Assembly (NCBI GenBank): GCA_037447655.1
Contig: JBBHKE010003230.1
Coordinates: 145,332-209,331, forward strand
From: Zygnema cylindricum
Taxonomy: Eukaryota > Streptophyta > Zygnematophyceae > Zygnematales > Zygnemataceae
DNA length: 64,000 bases
Direction: 5' to 3'
This document shows positions 35,864-45,979 of the stretch, piece by piece. The notes under the pieces are model-generated. The model worked only from the letters and a program-made list of their open reading frames with translations. It did no database searches and was not told the DNA's origin. How positions within the stretch are numbered: position 1 is the stretch's first letter; every line of letters begins with the position of its first letter. The position numbers and the translations under genes are program-made.

Positions 35864-36660
35864 ATGAAAAGAAGAATACTTACTATGTTGGTGTTCAAAA
35901 AGTTGCTGATTTTGCATAAGCGGTTGGGACATGTGCATTTTGATAGGTTGAGGGAAATGAAGAAGCTTGATGAAGTAGAAGGCATTCAGTTTGGGGATAA
36001 TGAAATTGTGGATCATTGTAGTGGTTGTGCCCAAGGTAAGGCTCACAGACTTCCCTTTCAAAAAGCCGCCACATATAAAGGTGAGAAAGTCCTAGATCTA
36101 ATCCACAAAGATATCTAGGGACCGGCAAAAGTACCCTCGGTTGGAGGAAAAAGGTTTATGCTGAAAATAATTGATAATTGGTCCAAATACTCTAGAGTCT
36201 ACTTCCTAAAAACATAGTCTAGAACACCAACTTACTTCACAGAATATAAGGCTTGGAGTGAGAAGTGGCATGGAATCCCTACTAAGAGAATAATGAGTGA
36301 TAATGGAGGAGAGTATACCTTAAATCAATTTGAGGAATACTTGAGGGATGAGAGAGTTCAACATCAGAAAACTGTGACTTATAATCCAAAACAAAATGGA
36401 GTAGCTGAGAGGTTGAACAAGATTCTATGAGATAGTGTATGCAGTATGCTGGCCGACAAGAAGATAGGAAAAATATTTTGAGAAGAAGCCATGAACTGAG
36501 CTAACAACATTAACAATAGAGACTTTACCTTAGCCGTGAAAAGAATGACACCTTATGAGGGATGGGTTCGAAGGAAGATAGATATATCTCACCTGAAAGT
36601 ATTCGGTAGTCAAGTTTACAGTCTTGATACGGATAGGAAAACCTGAAAACTAGATGCTAA
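35864..36660 (+). pseudogene. C7 GAG-pre-integrase and integrase
   Basis: LHKRLGHVHFDRLREM and CSGCAQGKAHRLPF, then IIDNWSKYSRVYF (first D retained), MSDNGGEYTLNQF (second D) and NGVAERLNK (Glu). Stops at 36116, 36214 and 36428, among others. Confidence 0.82.
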
Positions 36661-37000
36661 GGAAAAATCGAGATATTTTGTGGGATATGATAAGGATTTG
36701 AACAGATATAAAGTATATGACTTAGAAAAGCAAGATATCATTCTGGTAAACCACCTAGTTGTCATGGATGAAGGGAAGTCATATAATCCCTTCAAATATA
36801 CCAAGAAGATATGAATTAGTTCTGAGTTTGAGAGTGAGGAGGACTCGGTTCTTCCTGGAAGGGACATAAGTGAAACCGTGATAACAGATTCATGGGAGAT
36901 TTAAGATGGAAGAGATAAACCCAAACCTCCTACACACTTCGAGGAGACAGAAGAGGAGGAACCGGAAACAACTTCCATTGATAAGGGAGCAGATGAGACA

Positions 37001-37594
37001 ATGAAGAGAAATCCGAGACTTCCCTCCACTCCAGCTTTGGATTTTGAAAGAGGACAAAGAAGCAGCAAAAAGATACAAGAAAAACATGCCGCTCACAAGG
37101 TAACTAAGCTGTCTTACCCTGATGAGCCTCAGTCATACTCGATGGCAGTAAACTATCCAGAGAGAGACAGATGGGATAGAGCCATAAATGATAGTTGGCT
37201 TCCATCATGGAAGCAAATACTTGGGAACTAGTGGACTGTCCCCCGGATAGGAAACCTATTGTTACAAGTGGGTGTTTAAGCTGAAACTGAACCCTGATAA
37301 TACCATTGAAAGATATAAGGCTCGGTTAGTAGCAAAGGGGTTCACCCAAAAGGAGGGGATTAACTATGAGGAGACTTTTGCTCCAGTTGTTTGGTTCCCA
37401 TCAGAAGGATTCTTCTCAGTCTAGCGGCAGCTGAAAACATGGAAATACATCAGATGGACATTAAGACCGCCTTCCTCAATGGTGAGCTAGAGGAAGAAAT
37501 CTTCATGCTGCAACCAGTGGGGTTTGTGGAGGAAGGAGAGGAGAGCAAGGTCTGCAAGCTTATAATATCCTTATATGGACTGAAGCAGGCTCCC
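37001..37594 (+). pseudogene. C7 reverse transcriptase, N-terminal part
   Basis: Linker, then [51 protein letters not shown] and SLYGLKQAP. The sequence stops at the proline codon of the conserved QAPRQW block, where foreign DNA begins. Confidence 0.88.
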
Positions 37595-38883
37595 TGATAT
37601 TGTTTTGAAAAGTTAGTTTCGTGCGTACGCGACATTTTGTGCGCACGCAACATTTCATACGTAAATTATTAATCGAATTTAATGTGGGAGTTTAAATGGA
37701 TTCACGGATTGGGGGACCGCACGTACTGAAAAAATTAAAGTGACCTAACAGACTAATTGAGTGGACGTTAAATAAGTCAGCGCATTTATTTCCAAGGACG
37801 CGATTTTGGTACGACAATATTTTGAGGGCGTGATATCGATAGGACCGTATGTGTATGATGTTGGTTCGCCATGTGGACATATCGCCAAGTGAGTAGGGGG
37901 ATACGCGTCGTCATATAAGGAGTGTGCAAATATTTTGGAAGGGCAACGACGACTATATACACATGTCATGCATCTAACGGTAGATCTTGCAGAATCGGAA
38001 GGGCAAACTCTGGACCGGACATCCGGGAAATGTCGTGTACGAGACCAAATGTGAACCGTTGATGAAAAGTGGGTGGACAGGCGCGATACGAGCGGGGATC
38101 ACAAGTGACTTAGTTAACCGTACACACTCAGGTGTTTGGTAGTACTTGACAAACATTCATCTGACCTTTTGTGACTAATGCTGACTAAGCTATGGCAACG
38201 TTAACTATACGGATGATATCTCTAAATATTTAGAAAACAAATATTTGTAGTTTAGGCATTAGTAATTAGTGTTTCAATATTTATTTAATGGCAAGTAGGA
38301 ATTAGGGTTTTGGAATTACCTTAGGTACAGTGACGTACAGTTTAGGTACACTGTTGTACTACAGTACAATACTACTATTTCAAATGCAGACATCTAATTG
38401 GACAGTGAGGAGTAGATAGTGTATAAAGTTTAGGACTTAGATTATTTTGAATATTACAGTTGAATTTATCAAAGTAATGGCAGACTGTTTTTCTACAACT
38501 TTGACCTGATGGTGTGATCACTCTAGTTGATGTTTTTGCATGAATCTTTGTGAAGATACTATATTATCTAGAAACTATAAGTGTGTGTAGTTTTAAGATG
38601 TTTTGTTATCTCTGTAGAATTCTGTGATAAGTTTACCTGGTTAGTTTGATAAGTTGTCAACTCTTTTTGTGAAATTGTAGAGATCATATCTTTTAAATTC
38701 CTTTGTGAACCTGGCTCTAAATTTGGGAGGTAATATTGTCTATTATATACTGCATACTAGGGCAGTTAGAGGTGATTATGTTAATTGTGGAGTAATATAT
38801 GTTGTTTAAAACACAACTATTTTGGGGTATTCTGTGGGTGTTTTCCGTGAGCAATCCATGGCTGAAATAGGCTATGGACAACA
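37595..38883. mobile_element. 1.3-kb insertion in C7 RT
   Basis: About 1,289 bp begins TGATATTG after CTCCC and ends ...GGACAACA before CCCGACAG, where RT resumes. TG...CA ends would suit a solo LTR, but only a CC/CCC duplication is visible. Its first 80 bases match the 3' coding end of the antisense transposase near 46040-46110 (shared TTAGTTTCGT, CATTTTGTGCGCACGC), so it may be a fragment of that DNA transposon. No full frame. Confidence 0.55.
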
Positions 38884-40001
38884 CCCGACAGTGGAAAAAG
38901 AAACTAAATGAGTTTCTCACCGGTCAACGATATATTTGGATTAGCTGTGATCATTCTATCTATATGTTTAAGGATGAGAACGGCGTCATTTTTATTGCAA
39001 TTTATGTGGATGATATATTGGTGTTAAGTAAGTCTTTGGATAAGATCAATGAGTTAAAGAAAGATCTTAGAAGCACGTTTGACATGAAGGATTTAGGGGA
39101 GGCAAGATATATTTAAGGAATTCAAATGGAAAGAGATAGGAAGAAAAATATCATCAGACTTACTCAGAAAGAAGCAATAGGAAATATGCTTGAGAAATTC
39201 CAGATGGATAAGGCAAAGAGTTGTACCACTCCCATAGACTTGAAGAAAGTGAGTGATGGGAGTGTAGAAGGAGGAGTGGTAATCTTAGATGATCAAATGA
39301 GCCCTGAAGAGAGAGAATTTAGGAAGTCTATTCCTTAAAGGCAAGCTCTACGAAGTTTAATCTACTTGATGAACTATACCAGGCCAGACATAGCAACAAC
39401 AGTTGGAGTACTCAGTTGCTGTCTTAATGATCCTAGGAAAAGAGAATAGGAGGCAGCCAAGAGAGTTTTGAGATATCTGGTGGGAGCCAGAGAGTTATGG
39501 TTGCTTTTGGTAGGGGAGCACACTGACATCACTACTTGGAGTGATGCCAGTTATGGGGATGCACCTATGAGAAGATGCACTTTTGGGTATGTTTTGTATG
39601 TGGGGGAAGGTGCTTGCTGTTGGTGCAGCAAGCAACAAAAGGTGGTTGCTCAATCTACTATTGAGGCATGTACATGGCCTCTTATTCTTCTGTGAAAGAG
39701 TTGATGTGGGTCAAGTCATTGTTGTAAGAATTGGGGTATATGAAGGAGGGAGTTCATGAAGTTTTTTGTGATAATCAAGGTGCAATTGCATTTGCAACTT
39801 ATCCAAAACATCATTTCAATTCTAAGCATATGGAAATAAGATTGGGTTTTGTGAGAGAAAAAGTTGAGAATAAGATTGTGAATCTTGTATATAAATATTA
39901 GGAGGAGATGGTGGCTGATATGATGACAAAAACATTGCCTTCTCCCAAGTTAAAATATTGTAGAGAAAAGTGTGGACTAAAACTGAAGTTAAAATAAGTT
40001 C
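38884..40001 (+). pseudogene. C7 RT C-terminal part and RNase H
   Basis: Resumes with RQWKKKLNEFLTG, then the intact AIYVDDILVLSKS palm motif, DMKDLGEARYI and the RT/RNase H connection. RNase H: SYGDAPMRRCTFGYVLYVGEGACCW, FCDNQGAIAF, SKHMEIRLGFV and the end ADMMTKTLPSPKLKYC. A handful of stops. Confidence 0.85.
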
Positions 40002-40016
40002 AGAAAATAAGGGGAG

Positions 40017-40823
40017 TGTTGAAAATACTAGATTTATAGGGTATTTTCTAGATCTAAATAGATAAGCAAAATAGGAAAAGAAAAGGGCGAACAGCTAGCC
40101 TCCACCTCCTCTCTCTAGCCCCCATACTTTTTCTACTCCTTGAAGGTTAGAGAGGGTGATTGAGCCATGGCTGCCTTAGCTCCACAGACAAGACTAAAGA
40201 GTGACATAAGTCACTCTCAACAAAACGTTGAGTTCGACAAGACTTGAACCTCCGACCAGCAGAGTGAGGTGTAGCCGTTATCTCTAACCAGTCTGTTGTA
40301 GAAGTTCGTTACAGTACAAACTATATTTATTTAAACATTAATATGAACGTTAGTCTGATTAACGAAACTACGAGGGAGTGAACATAGAGACATGTTAGAT
40401 TTAGTGCGTGCATCAAATCCGCCGCATGAAACAAATGTATCAGACATTTATTTCGACGTCATATATAAAAATCCGATCTTCATCCGACGACGCAAATCAT
40501 CGACGTGGTCCAAGAATGGTCACATTGGCGGTTTACGGATGTGACGTGACCAAGTGATACGTGGTACAATAGAAATGAGCAGCGAGAATCGCGGACGACA
40601 TGAGGACGAGTTTGAAAGCGACACGCGACTACTCCATGGTCTTGTTGTACACAAGACGTACAAAAAGTTCATTGGCCATTGTATTTTTTTGTACGTTACA
40701 GTCTCCTGATTGGAGCGTACTTCAGTAGATAAGGGTAATGAGAGGGGTTTTAGGACTTAGGAAATTTGGGTAGGTAGCACCTATCTCGTAGAGAGCTTGT
40801 ATAAAAGATTGGTATCTTTACTC
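40017..40823 (+). repeat. C7 3' LTR (truncated by C8)
   Basis: Matches 33383-34190 from TGTTGAAAATACTAG to the TATAAAAG region, then gives way to the C8 LTR at 40824. Antisense tRNA-like stretch at 40235-40300. Confidence 0.85.
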
Positions 40824-42890
40824 TGTTGAAATATAATGTATTTTCTAGGTTAGTTAAAAGATTTAAATAAAAGCAAGAAAAAGCAAAGGCTGCTTGCTTC
40901 TAGCTTCTCTCTTTAGCCCCCATACTTGTCCTAGTCACTGAAGGCTGGAGAGGAAGCTAGAGCCATGGCTGCCTATGCTCCTTCTAGAGTCAGAAGGCAG
41001 ATCCTTGGTAAACTTACCAAAAGGATTGACGGACCCAGGATTTGATCTTGGTACCTACCATCTGTCAAAGTAGTTGTTAGTCTTACCCTGTAGGCTAAGA
41101 CTAGTGCTGAATTATATAGGGTACGATAGCTACTTAAAGATGACAAAACAGAGAAGTTCGATTTAGTGACAAACGGACCACAATCACACACACACAGTTT
41201 AATATAGAATTACACCGGAAATGTACTACTTGTATTTTTAACGGCTATAAATTAAGGCCGACATTAATCTAATGACGGAGAAAGAAGCCGGCATCGCGAA
41301 ATGGTCCATTTAGTGGTTTTCAGTCACAACCACAACGGGAGACACGTGGCAGCATGACATTGGATGACGACATCTCCGGGACATATTATGGCGAACCCGG
41401 ATATGGCAAGCGTCGTCTTTTTGGCCGTATCGTACAATGGCCGTACAGAAAGTACTTTAAACCAAGTACCTTTCTGTACTGTACACTCAATTGATTGGTT
41501 CCGTACATCACTAGGAGAGGGTTTAAAGAGGGGTTTAGGACTTAGAAAATTAGAGGTAGCCGCCTCTCTCTCAGAGAGCTTTTGTATAAAAGGGTCATCT
41601 TTGACCATTGATAATTAACTGCTCAGGGGAGCAAATTCAAGGATTCTTTTTGTGGCAAACTTAGGGGAGTCAGCCCTTCCAAGGGGTGCAGTCTGGTGAG
41701 TCTGTATTCTGTCAAGGTGTCAGCAATATTCAAACAAAGCTTAAAGAACTGAGGTTATCCTAGAGGCTTCTAGCAAGCTGCCTACTCTGAGTACCAATAG
41801 AGGTCTAAGAGTTGCAGGTTATGGGCCCACCCTCTAGGGTGCCCATATGCAATGGGACTGGGTTCATCTAATGGGAGAGTATGAGGATGGGAGCCCTTTG
41901 TGAGAAAATATTTTGGAGAATAGTGAGTGGGCGAGTGAAGCGCCCATCCGGTCTTGCTATTCCTCTAGGGTTTGGAGGAAGCAGATTTGGTAGGAAACCA
42001 GATCCACCGTCATCAAAGGAATCTGAAGATGGAGAAAGCATCGTGATGGAAAAAGGGAAAGAAAAAGAGAAATCCACACCTATAGCAACCGGATCTGCTT
42101 TCATGTCTCCTATTCCAAGGAATGAGGAGAATGATATCGATACCTGGGACTAGAACAATATGGCAGCCAAGCATTTTATCCTCCGTCATCTCACACAAGG
42201 ACTCACTGGTCCTCATTTACAGGTGGAAAGGGCATCCGATCCGTGGGATGCGCTTATAGAGATGTACTGTAGCGGTAATATTCAGGAACAAAAGCTAGCA
42301 GACCAAAGGATCAATGGATACTTTCACAAAGGAGAGAAGATGCTCGATTTCTGCAATGAGCTGGCTATACTTTTCATGGAGTTAGAGTGTACCGGAAAAG
42401 AAGAAACCGAGAAGGCAAAGGTACATTGTTTACTCATGAAACTACCCGATGAGTATGAGAACATTGTAAACCGGGTACAGGATCTACCGGACTCCAGGTG
42501 GGTATGGAATTCAGTAGTTGGTATGATTCTCGTCCGAGAGAATACAATTGAAATCCGAAGGGGAGTTAAGAAAGGACAAGCCTTCGCGGCTGGAGCAAGT
42601 TGGAGAAACAAAGATTCACGGAAACCCCTTTGAAGTCATGGAGGGGAAGACCTGAAAAATCAATCCGATGAATCCGAAACGAGGGGACCAAAGGGGCTTT
42701 GTCACTTTTGTAAGAAACCCGGGCATTACATGGCAGAATGCACCAAACTGACCGAGCTTCGGATAAAGGAGGGGCAGACCGGAGGTCAAACACAAGGGAA
42801 GAAAAAGGCACTTGTCACACAGGTACTCGAGGAGGAATCCGATGAGGAGGACGACGAACTTCTTTTGGATGAGGAGTTGGAGGCAAAAAC
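40824..42890 (+). mobile_element. C8: copia 5' LTR, primer site and gag
   Basis: LTR 40824-41817 (TGTTGAAATATAATG...GTTGCA), primer site 41818-41832, and gag to 42890, where the C9 LTR cuts in after the acidic tail DEELEAK. The remaining C8 pol is not in the window. U3 shows a clear hairpin (CTTCTAGCTTCTCTCTTTAG against GGAGAGGAAGCTAGAGCC) before CCATGG, and an antisense tRNA-like stretch at 41040-41117. Confidence 0.88.
41818..42890 (+). pseudogene. C8 gag
   Basis: MGALCEKIFWRIVSGRV, ATGSAFMSPIPRNEENDID, UBN2-type core (42160-42633: HFILRHLTQGL, CLLMKLPDEYENIVNRVQDL, WNSVVGMILVRENTIEI) and an intact zinc knuckle CHFCKKPGHYMAEC at about 42702-42743. Only two stops (42150, 42631), so it is among the better preserved gags. 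Confidence 0.88.
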
Positions 42891-43090
42891 TGTTGAAATT
42901 TATGTATTTTCTAGGTCTGTGTTGGAAAAATAAATAGAGTGTTGAAAAGAGGTGACTAATAGTTCACTTCTATATTTTAGTTAGAATGTAAAGAGAGAGT
43001 AAGAGAGGACCAAAGGCACGCCATGGTTGCCGCATCATCTAGAAGGAGGAAGAATGAATTAGAAAGTATTTTACTAGTTTTAGCAAAATA

Positions 43091-43164
43091 CTGCCGCCGG
43101 CCGGGTTTGAACCGGGGTCTGTAGGCTACTAAGTAGACCAACGCCTTATCCATTAAGTTACTTA
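43091..43164 (-). other. tRNA-like module in C9 5' LTR (antisense)
   Basis: On the minus strand AACTTAATGGATAAGGCG resembles a tRNA D-arm/A-box, and ACCCCGGTTCAAACCCGG resembles a T-arm/B-box with the canonical GTTCAAAC loop. The spacing is close to that of a tRNA. The 3' LTR has the same module at 49709-49782. No good acceptor stem, so I do not call a tRNA gene. Confidence 0.65.
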
Positions 43165-43642
43165 CGAAAAGATACACGTGATGGGTTTCATAAATATATA
43201 AACAATAACGAAACAGCTAATTAACAACAGACTAACCAAAATGAGCAATTTCTGCATGTACGCGAATCTGAACCGTGTAAAATATGTTTTGATCGGACGG
43301 CCGGCATTATAGCCGCCACGCGAAGTGGGCTTTTTGGCGGCATACGGATATAGCGTCACGCGGTGCCACGTGGCGCCACATTATTTGATACCGGAGAAGA
43401 TGGGAGGAGGAACCATGGCTTCCGATATGACAGGTGTCACCTTGTAGACCTTGTCGTACAATGGTTGTACAATAAGTACATCGCCCATTGTACCTTCTTG
43501 TACTTTATAGTGTTCCTATTGGACTAGGGTTTAATAGTAGGTAGTCGTGAGTAGGCAGACCGAGACTTAGTAATATTTAGGTACCTCTCTCTCTAAGAGA
43601 GCTTCTAACTATAAAGGTCATCTTTGACCAACCATAACTTAA

Positions 43643-43857
43643 TGCTCGGGTGAGCAAATTCACTGATTCTTTTTGCTGCGGACTCAGGGGAGTCTAAGCT
43701 ACACAAGGGTGTAGTCGGTCAGAGTCTTTGCGTGCCAGGGTGGCACTTATTCAGTGGGAAAGTCAAAGTGGGGAATATTGTCCAAAACACATATTGAAGC
43801 TTTGCATTTTGTGGTGGAACTGAGCACACAGAAGGTCTTCTCTTCACAGGGGTGAAG
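43643..43857 (+). promoter_or_regulatory. Row of five hairpins with AGGG-type loops in the C9 leader
   Basis: TGCTC-GGGT-GAGCA (43643-43656), GACTC-AGGG-GAGTC (43681-43694), CTACAC-AAGG-GTGTAG (43699-43714), GTGCC-AGGGT-GGCAC (43732-43746) and CTTCAC-AGGG-GTGAAG (43842-43857). They follow the likely TATA/start region, so they should be in the genomic RNA. Related hairpins occur in the other LTRs. Role unknown; packaging or dimerisation is an inference. Confidence 0.65.
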
Positions 43858-43964
43858 GTATATTGGAGTTCTTGTTGTCAAGGGATCATTTATTTGGGTT
43901 TATATCAACTTGGAGTCGGCACTATCTAGATTAGCTTCTTTTGGATCTGCGAATTCTGTGGGCA

Positions 43965-45977
43965 ATGGAGCCCATAGAATTTCAGGTTATGGGCCCACCA
44001 TCTAGGGTGCCTATGTTCGATGGAACAGACTTCACTTATTGGGAGTTTATTATGAAGGGATTGCTTTTCGAGAAGCACTTATGGGGAATTGTTTCGGGAC
44101 ATGTGAGATGTCCGCCACTTGGCTTTGGAGGAGCTTACTGTGGAGAACCATCTGAGGCTGCCCAGAATATCAACCGGAGTTCAGATGCAACGAAAGGTGA
44201 AGGGAAAAATATTGTGGTGGAAGGGGAAAAAGGGGAGAATGATAAAGGGACACTTATGGTGAGGGGAGCTATGCTCTTTGCCACAGCTCCACTTAGAGGG
44301 GTTGTAAGTAAAACTGAAGAAAATGATAGTAAAATTTGGGAGTATAAAAACACTATAGCAAAACATCTCATACTTAGATATGTGTCTAAGTCCATAGCTA
44401 TCACTCTTTTAAGTCATACTAAGTCTTCGGAAATATGGGAAACACTAAGGCAGATTTATAAGAGTGAGACTATTCAGAGGCAGCAGTTAGTAAAACAGGA
44501 AATAGAGGCCTATGTTTATAAAGGCGATAATATGATAGAGTTTTGCAATGATATTGCTGCGTTATATGTTGAGCTTGCTAGTGCGGGGTATGTAGAATCT
44601 GAGGAGAGAAAGATCAATACACTACTCATGAAACTCCCAGATGAGTACGAAAATATCATTAATCGTATGCAGGCAATGGATGGCTCCTCATGGACTTGGA
44701 GCTTTACCATGGGGATAATTCTTGTGAGGGAAAGCACTTTGGAGCTTCGTAGGGGAAGTGAGAGGGTAACTGCCTTTACAGCTGGTGGTGATTGGCGGAA
44801 GCGTGATGAGAGGAACGGTGGTGATTGGCGGAAGCGTGATGAGAGGAACATCGGTGACGAGCGGAAGCGTGATGAGAGGAAGAAAGACGAAGGTAAACCT
44901 TATCATAACTTTGGTGGAAAGAGAGGGAGAGGAAAAGAAAGGGGAGCTTTGAAAAAGGGTGTTTGCTTCTTTTGTAGGGAACCGGGTCATTATATAGAGG
45001 AATGCCCTTGTTTGGAAGAACTTAGAAGTTGGAATGTGGATGAGGAGGAAGAAAGGGAAGAGGATGAAGAGGATGAAGAAATTTTGGAGCTTCTTCACAT
45101 CGGTAGAATGGAGAAGAGAGAGAAGTACACAGAAATTACACGGAAGCAACGATGTGCTTTTGGAGGTATAAGGGAAGTAAGAGGAAGGGCGGTTCTTGAG
45201 GGAGTTAGAAATGATGAGGATGTGAAAGAGTGTAAAAAGTATGACTTAGAAATGAGAAAGTCAAATCTAGGATACATAAATGAAAAAGGGAAAAATAAAA
45301 ATAATGAGGATAATTTTATAAATATTTTGGAAATAGAAAACTGGTTGGAAAGGGAGACTTCAACGGATTTGGAGGAAAGGGGAGAAGTAAAACTAGAGGG
45401 GTTTTTAAAGGATAGGGGAGAAAAGAAATATTTAATGAAAAGTTTAGGAGAGGAGAAATACTTTTTGGGAATCATTATAGAAAGTGATTGTGGAAAGAAT
45501 TCCATGGGAGAGAGTGAGGAAAATTCAGAAAATGGGGTGAGTATCATGGATAAAAATATGAGCTCGGAAGATGTAGATTTTATGAGGAACTTAGTGGGGA
45601 ATCTTGATATAACGATAAATATGGGGAGTAATGGGTTTGACATCACTAATGAGAGTGATGGCATTTATGAAGGTGTGCCTGTAAGAGGGTTAGCATCTGG
45701 GTGTGTGCTGCAGATTGGAGATGGGGCTGGCTGTTTGAATTGCAAGAGGGAAATTGGATTTAGTGAGGATGGAAAAGAAATGAGGTGGATAAAGTATTTT
45801 CTCGGATTTATGAAAAATGGCATGCAAAATAAATTTTGTGATGTAATTATTATTTCGGTTCATCTAACACACTTCTTTAAATACAAGGGTATTCACTTAG
45901 AGTTTACTGAGGAGAAAAGAAAGAAGAAAAGGAAAAAGAAGAAAAAAAAAAAAAAAAATGTGTTTAGTGGGAGTTGA
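43965..45977 (+). CDS. Gag fused in frame to shrunken RT/RNase H remnants
   Basis: Open frame of 670 codons from the ATG in U5 (662 from the ATG in the primer site). Residues 1-280: copia gag with a UBN2-type capsid core (HLILRYVSK, LLMKLPDEYENIINRMQ, GIILVRESTLELRRG). Then a basic stretch with three GDWRKRDERN-like repeats (44780-44882), the zinc knuckle CFFCREPGHYIEEC (residues about 333-346) and an acidic tail. Beyond, protease is reduced to KQRCAFGGI. From about residue 480, pieces align with RT (MKSLGEEKYFLGIIIESD) and RNase H (GLASGCVLQIGDGAGC; HFFKYKGIHLEF), with palm and RNase H catalytic sites missing. The end encodes a lysine run that doubles as the polypurine tract. The lack of stops suggests recent or selected coding. 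Gag function likely; the tail has no known role. Confidence 0.75.
   Translation: MEPIEFQVMGPPSRVPMFDGTDFTYWEFIMKGLLFEKHLWGIVSGHVRCPPLGFGGAYCGEPSEAAQNINRSSDATKGEGKNIVVEGEKGENDKGTLMVRGAMLFATAPLRGVVSKTEENDSKIWEYKNTIAKHLILRYVSKSIAITLLSHTKSSEIWETLRQIYKSETIQRQQLVKQEIEAYVYKGDNMIEFCNDIAALYVELASAGYVESEERKINTLLMKLPDEYENIINRMQAMDGSSWTWSFTMGIILVRESTLELRRGSERVTAFTAGGDWRKRDERNGGDWRKRDERNIGDERKRDERKKDEGKPYHNFGGKRGRGKERGALKKGVCFFCREPGHYIEECPCLEELRSWNVDEEEEREEDEEDEEILELLHIGRMEKREKYTEITRKQRCAFGGIREVRGRAVLEGVRNDEDVKECKKYDLEMRKSNLGYINEKGKNKNNEDNFINILEIENWLERETSTDLEERGEVKLEGFLKDRGEKKYLMKSLGEEKYFLGIIIESDCGKNSMGESEENSENGVSIMDKNMSSEDVDFMRNLVGNLDITINMGSNGFDITNESDGIYEGVPVRGLASGCVLQIGDGAGCLNCKREIGFSEDGKEMRWIKYFLGFMKNGMQNKFCDVIIISVHLTHFFKYKGIHLEFTEEKRKKKRKKKKKKKKNVFSGS
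43985..43999 (+). promoter_or_regulatory. C9 primer-binding site, anticodon-arm (half-tRNA) type
   Basis: GGTTATGGGCCCACC starts at the base after the LTR and is fully complementary to the anticodon arm of plant initiator tRNA-Met (GGUGGGCCCAUAACC). It does not match the tRNA 3' end. Drosophila copia is known to prime from such a cleaved 5' half tRNA. The ATG in the site pairs with the CAU anticodon. Confidence 0.85.
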
Positions 45978-45979
45978 AA

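Larger units (their letters stand above)
33383..40823 (+). mobile_element. C7: copia element with both LTRs, interrupted
   Basis: 5' LTR 33383-34394, primer site 34395-34409, gag, protease, integrase, RT and RNase H, polypurine tract 40002-40016 (AGAAAATAAGGGGAG), and a 3' LTR from 40017 that is cut at 40823 by the C8 LTR. RT is split by a 1.3-kb insertion at 37595. Stops and frameshifts throughout. Both LTRs begin TGTTGAAAATACTAG and have diverged visibly, so this is an older insertion. Confidence 0.9.
42891..43984 (+). repeat. C9 5' LTR
   Basis: TGTTGAAATTTATG...GAATTTCA, ended by the primer site. It contains CCATGG at about 43021, an antisense tRNA-like module at 43091-43164, CACGTGGCG-type boxes near 43363, and the leader hairpins at 43643-43857. 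An upstream gag ATG (43965) lies inside U5. Confidence 0.92.

Noticed and set aside
43162-43359. Conserved minus-strand ORF, repeated at 49780-49977
   Set aside because: Both copies lie in the paired LTRs of C9. Conservation comes from LTR identity, and other LTRs lack the frame.
45095-45664. 189-codon minus-strand ORF
   Set aside because: Antisense shadow of the purine-rich C9 gag frame; Ser/Phe/Pro composition is what that predicts.
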